A stretch of 64,000 bases of DNA, taken from Avimonas intestinalis. GTDB taxonomy: Bacteria; Bacillota; Clostridia; Oscillospirales; Acutalibacteraceae. The stretch lies in contig CAJFID010000005.1 in assembly GCA_904380375.1 (NCBI GenBank), positions 34,619 through 98,618 of the forward strand, written 5' to 3'. Below the pieces are notes generated by a model. It saw only the letters and a list, made by a program, of their open reading frames with translations. It was not told where the DNA came from and made no database searches. The position numbers were made by a program, and so were the translations under genes. Shown here one piece after another: positions 50,836-58,102 of this stretch; position 1 is the first letter of the stretch, and each line of letters starts with the position of its first letter.

Positions 50836-50910
50836 CCCATTCCTCCCTTCCCTCCTCTTTTCCGCGCTTTCGCCTCCGAAGGCGGCGCAGAGCCGCTTTT
50901 CGGGCAGGGC

Positions 50911-51504
50911 TCAGCCCTCCCCGCGCCCTGTGCCGGCGCGCTTTGGGGCCTGCTTCTCCTTCCCGCCCGCCGGCCTGCCCGAGGTGGCGCCCGGCTTCCC
51001 GGCGGTGTCGCCGTAAACGGCGCGGAACACCTTTTCAAAATACGGGCGGCCGTAGTTGTGGAAAGTTTTCTCCCGCACCATCGCCTCCAGCTCCTCCCGG
51101 GTCACCCAGCGGGCGTCGGCCACCTCCTCCTTCTGCAGGGTGAGCTCCTGCAAGGCGATATCCCGCCGGAGGAGCCATAGGTCGCTGAAGGAATTGCGGC
51201 GGCGCAGCCGGCCGATAAACCCCAGCTGCTCGGGGCGGGCGGCGATCCCCAGCTCCTCCCGCAGCTCCCGCCGGGCAGCGGTCACGCTGTCCTCGCCGTG
51301 GATGGCCGAACCGCCTGTCACCGCCCAAACGCCGGGCATCAGGGCCAGATGGTCCGCCCGCCTTTGAATCAGCAGCCTTCCCCGGGAATCCGCCACCCAG
51401 ATGTGGACCACCAGATGATACTGTCCCAGCCGCAGCTGTTCGCCGCGGATCATGGTGTTGCCGGTCGGCTCCCCCCGCTCGTTCAAAAGGTCCCACAGTT
51501 CCAT
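50911..51504 (-). CDS. NUDIX hydrolase, IPP-isomerase-like subgroup
   Basis: 197-residue NUDIX protein. The Nudix box runs from GSAIHGEDSVTAARRELREE into LGI, matching G-x5-E-x7-REL-x-EE-x-G-hydrophobic. The opening ELWDLLNERGEPTGNTMIRG and HLVVHIWV is typical of the YfcD/IDI-like subgroup. The C-terminal 30 residues are Lys/Gly/Pro-rich and variable. ATG 51504 has GGGGAG upstream; the upstream extension lacks similarity. Substrate is unknown. Confidence 0.9.
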   Translation of the reverse strand: MELWDLLNERGEPTGNTMIRGEQLRLGQYHLVVHIWVADSRGRLLIQRRADHLALMPGVWAVTGGSAIHGEDSVTAARRELREELGIAARPEQLGFIGRLRRRNSFSDLWLLRRDIALQELTLQKEEVADARWVTREELEAMVREKTFHNYGRPYFEKVFRAVYGDTAGKPGATSGRPAGGKEKQAPKRAGTGRGEG

Positions 51505-51977
51505 CCGGGCTCCCCCTCTCCGTTCTTTTTCAGCCGCCTTGCCGCGCCCTGCCGGCGCTGCGATCCCGCGCGGCAGGCACTCCGGAGGCATACTGCCGGG
51601 GCGTCCCCACGCCGGGCGCCCGCAGGCTTTGATCTTTCTATTTTAGTATACTTCCCAGGAAAAGTCTATTCCCTGGATGAATTTTCCCCTTTCTTTTCGC
51701 CCAGGCCGCTCTTTTCCGTCCCACCGACCGGGCCGGGAGGGCATTTCCAGCTGCCTGCCCGACGCTCCGAAAAGGAAGCGGCAAACACTGGCTAACGCGG
51801 CGGGCGAAAAAAGGATGCGCGGCCAACGTCCCCGTCCTGCCGCGCACCCTTGCGCCCACTGTTCCGTTTTCCGATTATGCACCCCGCAGGGCCGACGCCA
51901 TATCCCGGAACGGTTTCCGTGCTCGGCCGGTATCGTTCCGTCCGGCGGGGCAAACGGGGCAAAATACGAACCGGCGG
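51505..51977. other. 473-bp intergenic region, no gene recognised
   Basis: Only a TATACT on the minus strand (plus 51645-51650), possibly the -10 of the NUDIX gene, was noted; its -35 is poor. No clear terminator was seen downstream of the TPM gene. Open frames here have no family resemblance. Confidence 0.5.
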
Positions 51978-52799
51978 CTAAAACCCGCGGGAGCTGCCGC
52001 CCCCGCCGAAGCTCCCGCCTCCGCCGTGGAAACCGCCTCCGCCGCCTCCGAAGCCCCCGCCTCCGAAACCGCCCGGGCCGCCGCGGGGGCCGCCGAAGAA
52101 GATAAAGGGCGGGCCGCCGCGGGTGCGGCTCCGCACCATGGTGAAGGCAAAGAGGGCCAGGAAAAGGACAAAGGGGAGCACGGCCAGCACGGTCTGGCCG
52201 CCACCCTCCTCTTCCGGGGAAACCGGGACGTAATCGTCATCGACCGGATCCAGGCCGTACTCTATATACACCTCGTTGATCAGGGCGCGGTAGGCCTTGC
52301 GCATCCCGGAGGAATATGCCCCCTCCGCAAAATCCGGGGTGGCGTAGGTATCCAGGATCCGGCCGGTTTTGGCGTCGTTGAGCGCGCCTTCCAGGCCGTA
52401 CCCCACCTCAATGCTGACCTGCCGGTCCTCGGTCGCCAGCAGGAGCAGGACGCCGTTATCCTCATCCTTCTGCCCGATCCCCCAGTCCCGGCCCAAATCC
52501 AACCCATACTGGCGGATATCCTCGCCGCCGGTGGTCGGGACGGTGACCGCCACCACCTGCGCGCCGGTTTTCTCCTGGAGCTCCGCCCCCAGGGCGTAGA
52601 TCTCCTCGGCGTCCGATGAGGAAATCACCCCGGCAAAATCGTTGACAAAAAAGCGTTCGGTCGGCTGGTAATCCGCGGAGGCCGCAGCCGCCGGGAGCGT
52701 GAACGCCGCCGCCAGGCCGATCAGGCCAAGCAGCAGCGGGAGCCGCCTTTTCCCCGCCGTCCAGACCGCCGCATCGGCCGCAGTCGCTGCCATCGGCAT
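51978..52799 (-). CDS. TPM-domain (YgcG-type) membrane protein
   Basis: 273-residue protein: an N-terminal signal/anchor (about 17-42), the extracytoplasmic TPM domain (about 50-185: RFFVNDFAGVISSSDAEEIY, then TGAQVVAVTVPT and VLLLLATEDRQVSIEVGYGL), a membrane helix (about 207-222) and a Gly/Phe/Ser-rich C-terminal tail (GGGGFGGGGGGFHGGGGSFG). The glycine-rich tail is typical of this family. It is transcribed after the LemA-family gene, 22 nt away; the LemA-TPM pair is widespread and thought to act at the membrane. Function is not established. Confidence 0.9.
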   Translation of the reverse strand: MPMAATAADAAVWTAGKRRLPLLLGLIGLAAAFTLPAAAASADYQPTERFFVNDFAGVISSSDAEEIYALGAELQEKTGAQVVAVTVPTTGGEDIRQYGLDLGRDWGIGQKDEDNGVLLLLATEDRQVSIEVGYGLEGALNDAKTGRILDTYATPDFAEGAYSSGMRKAYRALINEVYIEYGLDPVDDDYVPVSPEEEGGGQTVLAVLPFVLFLALFAFTMVRSRTRGGPPFIFFGGPRGGPGGFGGGGFGGGGGGFHGGGGSFGGGGSSRGF

Positions 52800-52821
52800 C
52801 TCCTCCTCCCTGCAAAGCGGC

Positions 52822-53397
52822 TCAGAAGCTCACTTCCGGCACGGAGGATGCGCCCTCGTCGCTTTCAAAAAGGTCCGCCTGTTCAAACCCGAACATCCCG
52901 GCGATCAGGTTTGAGGGGAAACGCCGGAGCTTCACGTTGTATTCCTGCACGGCCTCGTTGTAGTCCCGGCGGGCCTGTGCAATCCGGTTTTCGGTGCCCG
53001 CCAGCTCATCCTGCAGGCCGATAAAGTTCTGGTCCGCCTTCAAATCCGGGTAATTCTCCACAACCACCATCAGGCGGTTGAGCGCGCTGCTCAGCTCGCT
53101 GTTCGCCTCGTCCATCTCCTCCAGGGAGGAGGCGCCGCTCAGCTTGGCGCGGGCCTCCGCCAGGGCGGTGAAGATCTCCTCCTCGTGGGCGGCATAGCCC
53201 TTGACCGTATTGACCAGGTTCGGAATCAGGTCGCTGCGGCGCTGGAGCTGGGTTTCGATATTGCTTTCCTGCGTGTGTACCTGCTGCTCGGCGTTGACCA
53301 GCCCGTTGTAGGTGGAAATCCCCCAGACGACCACAAGAATCACCACGAGCGCCAGGGCCCCTAGGACGCCCAGCAGAATGCCCTTGCTTTTTTTCAT
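52822..53397 (-). CDS. lemA: LemA family protein
   Basis: 191-residue protein with an N-terminal membrane helix (about 5-24: GILLGVLGALALVVILVVVW) and a long helical-bundle domain with the family signature YNGLVNAEQQVHTQESNIET, RRSDLIPNLVNTVKGYAAHE, and the C-terminal YNEAVQEYNVKLRRFPSNLI. ATG 53397 was chosen since it gives the usual MKK opening; ATG 53418 is also possible. It is followed 22 nt later by the TPM gene. Function unknown; the pair is conserved in many bacteria. Confidence 0.92.
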   Translation of the reverse strand: MKKSKGILLGVLGALALVVILVVVWGISTYNGLVNAEQQVHTQESNIETQLQRRSDLIPNLVNTVKGYAAHEEEIFTALAEARAKLSGASSLEEMDEANSELSSALNRLMVVVENYPDLKADQNFIGLQDELAGTENRIAQARRDYNEAVQEYNVKLRRFPSNLIAGMFGFEQADLFESDEGASSVPEVSF

Positions 53398-53461
53398 AAG
53401 ATAATCAAACTCCTTCATTGCTCTCTCAATATCTTGGTGCAATTGCCTCTGCGGCGGCTTT

Positions 53462-53490
53462 ATCATACCGTATCTTTCCTCCCTCCGCAA
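53462..53490 (-). promoter_or_regulatory. Probable promoter of the LemA-TPM pair
   Basis: TTGCGG and TATGAT on the minus strand with a 17-nt spacer, about 65 nt upstream of the LemA start. The divergent patatin gene lies on the other side; 53491-53720 shows nothing else. Confidence 0.45.
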
Positions 53491-53720
53491 GGCATATGCG
53501 CGGAAATTAATGAATCTTTCATAAAGAGGGAGCGTCCCACGCGCCCGACCAACGGCTGCCGGGCAAGGAAGCGACGCCTGGTTCCATGGCTTCACTGCCT
53601 TTGATTTTCCGGGAAATCCACGCCGGGAGCCCGGCCACCGGTCATAACCGCCGTTCCCGGCCCATAACATGGAACCGAACGCGGAAACGGCAGAGAAACG
53701 AAGGAAAGGGGCGGCAGGCT

Positions 53721-54596
53721 ATGGGATTTGGTATCGCTTTGGCCGGCGGAGGGACGCGGGGCGCCGCGCACGTTGGGGTGCTTCTCGCCTTAAATGAAGC
53801 GGGGCTGTACCCCTCCGCCGTGGCCGGGGCCAGCGCGGGGAGCATCGTCGGCGGGCTGTACGCCGCCGGCATCCCCGCCAAGCGGTTACAGCACATCCTG
53901 CTTTCCCTGTCCCGCAGCGGACGGGAGCTGATCGACCCGGATATCAAGGGGCTGCTTCTCGCGCTCGTCCAGCTCCTCACACGGCGGCCGGTCACCATGC
54001 AGGGGCTGGTCAAGGGGGACCGCCTGGAGCGCTTCCTCTGCTCCCTGACCGGAGGAAAGGCCATGCACGACCTGAGCCTGCGCACCATTATCCCGGCGGT
54101 GAATATCCGCACCGGGGAAACCATCGCGTACACCAACACCCTCGCCGGGGTACGACCCCTCCCCCGCGTCCGCTGGAGCACCGAAGCCCCCCTGTGCCGT
54201 GCCATCCGGGCGAGCTGCGCCTTCCCGGCGGTTTTCCGCCCGGTCACCCGGGACGGCGGCTGCCTGGTGGACGGCGGGCTGACCGACAACCTGCCGGTCA
54301 ACCTCCTGCTGGCTGCCGGGGTGCCGCAGGTGCTCGCCGTTGACGTATCTGAGGAATACGAGCCCCCCGAAACCGAAGGGGTGATCGAGATCGTCTCCCA
54401 TTCCCTGACCATCCTCACCACCCGGATGCGGGAATACGTCGCGCGGGGAGAGGCGCTGCTGCTGCATCCCCGCCTCCCGGAAAAGGCCGGCCTGCTGACC
54501 TTCCGTGAAATGGCCGGCTGTATGCAGGAGGGCTACCGGCAGACTAAGGAGCAGATCCCCCTCATCCGCGCGCTGTTTGCCTCCAGCGCCGGGTAA
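53721..54596 (+). CDS. Patatin-like phospholipase
   Basis: 291-residue serine acyl hydrolase. The oxyanion-hole loop GGGTRG is at residues 9-14, the nucleophile S38 in GASAG (36-40), and the catalytic aspartate in the DGG motif of LVDGGLTDNLPVNLL. Together these form the Ser-Asp dyad of the patatin fold. No signal peptide is present, so it acts inside the cell or at the membrane. ATG 53721 follows AAAGGGGCGG; an upstream extension to 53586 lacks similarity. It is convergent with the pdaA-like gene downstream. The lipid substrate is unknown. Confidence 0.9.
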   Translation: MGFGIALAGGGTRGAAHVGVLLALNEAGLYPSAVAGASAGSIVGGLYAAGIPAKRLQHILLSLSRSGRELIDPDIKGLLLALVQLLTRRPVTMQGLVKGDRLERFLCSLTGGKAMHDLSLRTIIPAVNIRTGETIAYTNTLAGVRPLPRVRWSTEAPLCRAIRASCAFPAVFRPVTRDGGCLVDGGLTDNLPVNLLLAAGVPQVLAVDVSEEYEPPETEGVIEIVSHSLTILTTRMREYVARGEALLLHPRLPEKAGLLTFREMAGCMQEGYRQTKEQIPLIRALFASSAG

Positions 54597-54636
54597 CGGC
54601 GGCGGGAGGCCCCGACGGGGCATCGCCGCGCCAAAA

Positions 54637-54683
54637 AGGCCGCCCGCCTTCCGCTCCTCTCGGAGTGCTAAGACGAGCGGCCT
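54637..54683. terminator. Terminator between convergent patatin and pdaA genes
   Basis: AGGCCGC and GCGGCCT pair across 33 bases that include a second small CTCC/GGAG pairing. On the minus strand the stem is followed by TTTTTGG, and on the plus strand by CTTTCTT, so it may serve both genes. The long loop makes the plus-strand function less sure. Confidence 0.5.
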
Positions 54684-54732
54684 CTTTCTTCTCCCGCAGG
54701 CCGTTTTGTGCCCGTTTGGCTGCAAGGCCGCT

Positions 54733-55551
54733 TTAGGCGCAGAGTTCGTCAAGCGTGCCGAAGGTATAGCCGGCCGCCTCCCATTTGGTGAGCAGCTCGT
54801 CAAGGATTTCGGCGTTGGTCTGGGACGTGCTGTGCAGCAGCACCACCGCGCCGGGATGGATGCGGGGCAGCAGCTTGTCGAAGGCCTGCTCCCGCGTCGG
54901 CTGGTCGTCCACATACCAGTCCACATAGGCCAAGCTCCAGAAAAAGGTGGCGTACCCCAGCTCGCTGGCCTGCCGGAGGTTGCTTTCGCTGTATTTGCCC
55001 TGGGGCGGGCGGTAGAATTTCTTCATTTCCTGGCCGGTGGTTTCCTTGTACAAGTCCTCAAGCGACTCCAGTTCCCGGCGGAACGCCTCGGTATCCGAGA
55101 TTTTGGACATATCCGGATGGTGATAGGTGTGGTTGCCGACGGTATGTCCCTCCGCCGCCATCCGCCGGACGAGGTCGGGCGCGGTTTCTATATAATTCCC
55201 CACGACAAAAAACGTCGCCTTGGCGTTGTGCTTTTTTAAGGTGTCAAGGATGGACGGGGTGTACCCGTTCTCATACCCGGCGTCAAACGTGAGGTAGATC
55301 ACCTTTTCCCCCGTGCTGCCCGCGTAATAGGCGTTGTACTGCTTGAGGAATTCGGCCGAGGCGTTGCCGACCGGCGTTTTCCCGTTTTCCTGAAAGCTCA
55401 GCCCCCAGTTGGTGTTTGCCGCATTGGCGGCCGCCGCCGGGGAGGGCGCCCCCGCCGCCGCGAAGGCCACCCCGACGGGCACCGCCAAAGCTAGGCAGCA
55501 GGCAATTGCCCCCAGCAGCCGCTTGCCCTTGATCACTGCATACATATGCAT
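54733..55551 (-). CDS. pdaA: Polysaccharide deacetylase, PdaA-like
   Basis: 272-residue secreted NodB-type deacetylase with an N-terminal signal peptide (about 8-30). Motifs: TFDAGYENGYTPSI (catalytic DAG), NHTYHHPDMS (zinc histidines), YRPPQGKYS, and the end ALHS-like VVLLHSTSQTNAEILD. In sporulating Firmicutes PdaA makes the muramic-delta-lactam of the spore cortex, and the FDAGYENG/YRPPQG combination is that of the PdaA subgroup. ATG 55551 has AAAGGAG six bases upstream. A forespore promoter is expected but not certain. Length is normal. Confidence 0.88.
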   Translation of the reverse strand: MHMYAVIKGKRLLGAIACCLALAVPVGVAFAAAGAPSPAAAANAANTNWGLSFQENGKTPVGNASAEFLKQYNAYYAGSTGEKVIYLTFDAGYENGYTPSILDTLKKHNAKATFFVVGNYIETAPDLVRRMAAEGHTVGNHTYHHPDMSKISDTEAFRRELESLEDLYKETTGQEMKKFYRPPQGKYSESNLRQASELGYATFFWSLAYVDWYVDDQPTREQAFDKLLPRIHPGAVVLLHSTSQTNAEILDELLTKWEAAGYTFGTLDELCA

Positions 55552-55564
55552 GGATCGCTCCTTT

Positions 55565-55798
55565 CTAGGTGATACGGATGAGGAGGCCGTCGGCAAGGAT
55601 CCCGCGGGAACCGATCAAGACCCGCTTTTCCGTCTGCTTCATAATATGCGAGGAAGGCTTTTCCACATAACCGGAAAGGCAAATCGGGGCGATCCCGTTC
55701 CTCTGCGGTGTAAAGCGGGCAGCCGGATTCCTCGGCAAGGGGCATACGGCGCATTTTACAGTACACACCGTATTGACTTTGGCGCCCCGGCGCTTCAT
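55565..55798 (-). CDS. Hypothetical small ORF upstream of pdaA
   Basis: 77-codon ORF whose stop codon immediately precedes the pdaA ribosome site. About 70 percent of its codons end in G or C, similar to genes here, and it contains a C-x4-C-x2-C pattern near the start (VCTVKCAVC). It lacks a good ribosome site and no family was recognised. The same stretch may instead contain the pdaA promoter (a CATATTA box on the minus strand, plus 55642-55648). Low confidence. Confidence 0.3.
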   Translation of the reverse strand: MKRRGAKVNTVCTVKCAVCPLPRNPAARFTPQRNGIAPICLSGYVEKPSSHIMKQTEKRVLIGSRGILADGLLIRIT

Positions 55799-55913
55799 AA
55801 TAAAAGCCAACTAGGAAAGAAGCAATACAAACGGCGGGCGGCCTCCTCAGGCCGCTCTCCGGCCGGGAGTCCCGAGCCGGTTCCGGCCGGACGCCGTGAA
55901 AGGGAGGACGACC

Positions 55914-56600
55914 ATGCAGAAAACCCTATGTCTTGACCATCCGCCGGTTGACGAAGAAACGCTGTTCCGGCAGCTCCGGATCCCTCCCGACACGGAGCCG
56001 GAGGACCGGGAACGGCTGCGGGAAATGCTGCGCGGGGCGGCGGCGGTTGCCTATCCCAAGGCGGTATACGCGCTGTGCCCCGTCGGGCACAAGGCCCCCG
56101 GCCAGGTGGAAATCGGCGGGCGGATCATCCGCTCGGAGCTGGTGAGCCGCAACTTGGCCAACGCCAACCGGGTGGTGGCCTACGTCGCCACCTGCGGCGT
56201 GGAGCTGGAGGCCTGGTCCCAGCAATATGCCGGCGACCTACTGGAGGAATACTGGGCCGACGGGATCAAGCTGCTGTATCTCGGCCGGATCCGGCAGGCG
56301 CTGACTGAGGAGGTGCGCCGCGCCTATTTCCCGACGGGCGACCTGTCGGTGATGAGCCCCGGCTCGCTGCCCCAGTGGCCGCTGACCGAGCAGCGCGTCC
56401 TGTTTTCCCTGCTGGACGGCGTGACCCAGGCGACGGGAGTGCAGCTGACCGGCACCTGCCTGATGCTCCCCTCCAAATCGGTATCCGGCTTCTTCTTTTC
56501 CGCCGAAACCCACTACGAAAACTGCCGCCTGTGCCCGATGCCCGACTGCCCGGGCCGCCGGGCGCCCTATCAGCCCGGCGAGGCGGACACAGCGCGTTAA
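55914..56600 (+). CDS. Vitamin B12-dependent methionine-synthase activation-domain protein
   Basis: 228-residue protein of the MetH activation-domain superfamily, free-standing rather than fused to MetH. Conserved stretches include IGGRIIRSELVSRNLANANR, VVAYVATCGVELEAWS, DGIKLLYLGRIRQALTEEV and SVMSPGSLPQWPLTEQRVLF. The C-terminus adds a cysteine motif C-x2-C-x4-C (NCRLCPMPDC), which may carry an Fe-S cluster. Such proteins are probably involved in reductive reactivation of a corrinoid methyltransferase; no metH was seen in the window. ATG 55914 follows GGGAGG. Confidence 0.85.
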   Translation: MQKTLCLDHPPVDEETLFRQLRIPPDTEPEDRERLREMLRGAAAVAYPKAVYALCPVGHKAPGQVEIGGRIIRSELVSRNLANANRVVAYVATCGVELEAWSQQYAGDLLEEYWADGIKLLYLGRIRQALTEEVRRAYFPTGDLSVMSPGSLPQWPLTEQRVLFSLLDGVTQATGVQLTGTCLMLPSKSVSGFFFSAETHYENCRLCPMPDCPGRRAPYQPGEADTAR

Positions 56601-56929
56601 TCTTTCCCCCAAAAAAGGAACTCTGCGGAGGTATCCCTTTTGCAGCGCTCCCGGGAAAGCCGCTTGCCAGCCGTAAACGGCAGCCCGCGCGGTGTATCGC
56701 GGTAATTTTCTGCGCAGAAAGAAATCCCCTCCGCCGGTTCCCCAAACCGTGAACCGCCCCAGATGGTGCGGAGAGGAAAAAAGCGTAGGAAAAATTGAGT
56801 TTTAGAAGGGATTGGTCTGCCGTCCTCCAACCCCAGCCTTTCCGCAACTTCACGCTGGCTCATCCTGCTCTTCAACATCCGCTTGATTTCTGGCAGAGCC
56901 TCCTGCACTTTTTGATATCTTCTCCGCAT
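56597..56929 (-). pseudogene. Truncated transposase-like (IS3 OrfA-type) HTH fragment
   Basis: The first about 40 residues (QKVQEALPEIKRMLKSRMSQ, then REVAERLGLEDGR) form a helix-turn-helix of the type found at the start of IS3-family OrfA proteins in Clostridia. The frame then runs into unrelated text, through the right-hand repeat of the element, and ends outside it. No OrfB/DDE domain is present. The ATG at 56929 has AGGGGGG upstream. I read it as an internally deleted remnant. The assignment to IS3 rests on the HTH and the TGAACC-type ends, not a database search. Confidence 0.5.
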
Positions 56930-57012
56930 ATGAATTTCCCCCCTGTTGTAGTTCCATTTTCCTACATCAGGGGGGATTTTGTCTATTGTCCGTTTTTTCT
57001 GGGGCGGTTCAC
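56749..57012. mobile_element. 264-bp miniature IS-derived element with 15-bp inverted repeats
   Basis: GTGAACCGCCCCAGA (56749-56763) and TCTGGGGCGGTTCAC (56998-57012) are perfect inverted repeats bounding a segment that contains the HTH fragment. The ends read TGAACC...GGTTCA, like many IS3-family termini. An internal stem-loop pairs CCCCCCTG (56938-56945) with CAGGGGGG (56968-56975) and TGTAG (56947-56951) with CTACA (56962-56966). It lies just upstream of the transposase-type start, as in elements that block external transcription. No clear target-site duplication was found next to the ends. Confidence 0.65.
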
Positions 57013-57028
57013 TCCGCCGCCCGAGGGT

Positions 57029-57850
57029 TTACTTCCGGTCGCAGCCGCAGCTATTCGGATCCGCTTGAGGCGGGAAGAACTCGTCGACCGGGAAGCACAT
57101 CTTCTTGAACAGGTCGCAGGGGTTGTCGGTCGTCGGGCAGGAGCAGTCCTTGGTGGGCATACAGAAGTCGTAGACCGGCACCAGCATCTGTACGTTGCGG
57201 ATCAGCTGGACGATCGTAAAGATCCCGATCGACACATAAACGCACTTGCAGTCGTCCGGGTCGCAGAAATTGCCGCCGTACCGGTTGCAGATGCATTCCG
57301 GGATGCAGCCGCAGCCGCATTCGCACTCGCACTTGCAGGTGCAGGCGCAGCGGTCGCAGGGGTCGGTAACCTTCGCGGCCAGGATGATCGGCTCCGCGAT
57401 CTGGACGTTGCACCGCGGCAGGTTGCGGGACGGGCCTTCCTGGCGGTCGTTCTCGTCCTCGCGGTACTCGCTGGTGAACACCTTGACGCTGCCCTCGCTC
57501 CCGAACAGGATAACCCGTTTGCGGAAGACGCAGACGCCGCAGACCGTGGTGGGCGGGCAGGCGCGCCCGGTATACACCTCGACCTCCACCTCAAAGAAGA
57601 AGGTCAGGTCGCAGGAATAATACCCGCGGTTGAAGGGGAGCGGTTCGACGTCAATGTAGGTCGTGATGACGCATACCTTTTTCGCCCGTACGCTTACCGC
57701 GTGGTCAACCACCATCTGGTCCCGCTCGGTAAAGTATACGCGCAGATCCTCAAGGCAGTCTTTATCGCTGCAGGAATCGTAGACGCGCCCCGCATCAATA
57801 CAGACGGCCTCCTTGCAGCCGTTGCCTTGCATGTACTTGTTTTCAGCCAT
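57029..57850 (-). CDS. Cysteine-rich conserved hypothetical protein (possible spore-coat type)
   Basis: 273-residue soluble protein with 31 cysteines and no membrane helix or signal peptide. The first part begins CKEAVCIDAGRVYDSCSDKD. The central region (about 160-215) contains a remarkable alternation of Cys with other residues (CACTCKCECECGCGC), and a CxC pair closes the protein (CGCDRK). Its cytosolic-type start and Cys density suggest a coat-like or metal-binding structural protein; similar cysteine-rich proteins of unknown function occur in Clostridia. RBS GGGAGG precedes ATG 57850. No functional domain was recognised. Confidence 0.75.
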   Translation of the reverse strand: MAENKYMQGNGCKEAVCIDAGRVYDSCSDKDCLEDLRVYFTERDQMVVDHAVSVRAKKVCVITTYIDVEPLPFNRGYYSCDLTFFFEVEVEVYTGRACPPTTVCGVCVFRKRVILFGSEGSVKVFTSEYREDENDRQEGPSRNLPRCNVQIAEPIILAAKVTDPCDRCACTCKCECECGCGCIPECICNRYGGNFCDPDDCKCVYVSIGIFTIVQLIRNVQMLVPVYDFCMPTKDCSCPTTDNPCDLFKKMCFPVDEFFPPQADPNSCGCDRK

Positions 57851-58102
57851 AAGGATTCCTCCCGTAAATATGGTAATGGGCCTTGCTTCACTACCATCCT
57901 ATGATACGGGCGGCGTTTGGTTCGCGGGATTTTTATCTTTGTCCCGGATTCGGACGAAAAAGGCGGACAAGCGTCCCTTTCCCACCGATTTCCCCCGGAA
58001 ATACTTTCCCCGGAAATACCGAGAAAAGGAAAGCCGGCCGCAGGCCCGGGAAAGGGCTCCGCAGCCGGTTCTTCCTTGCGCTCAAGGCGAGCGGCCCTCC
58101 CG

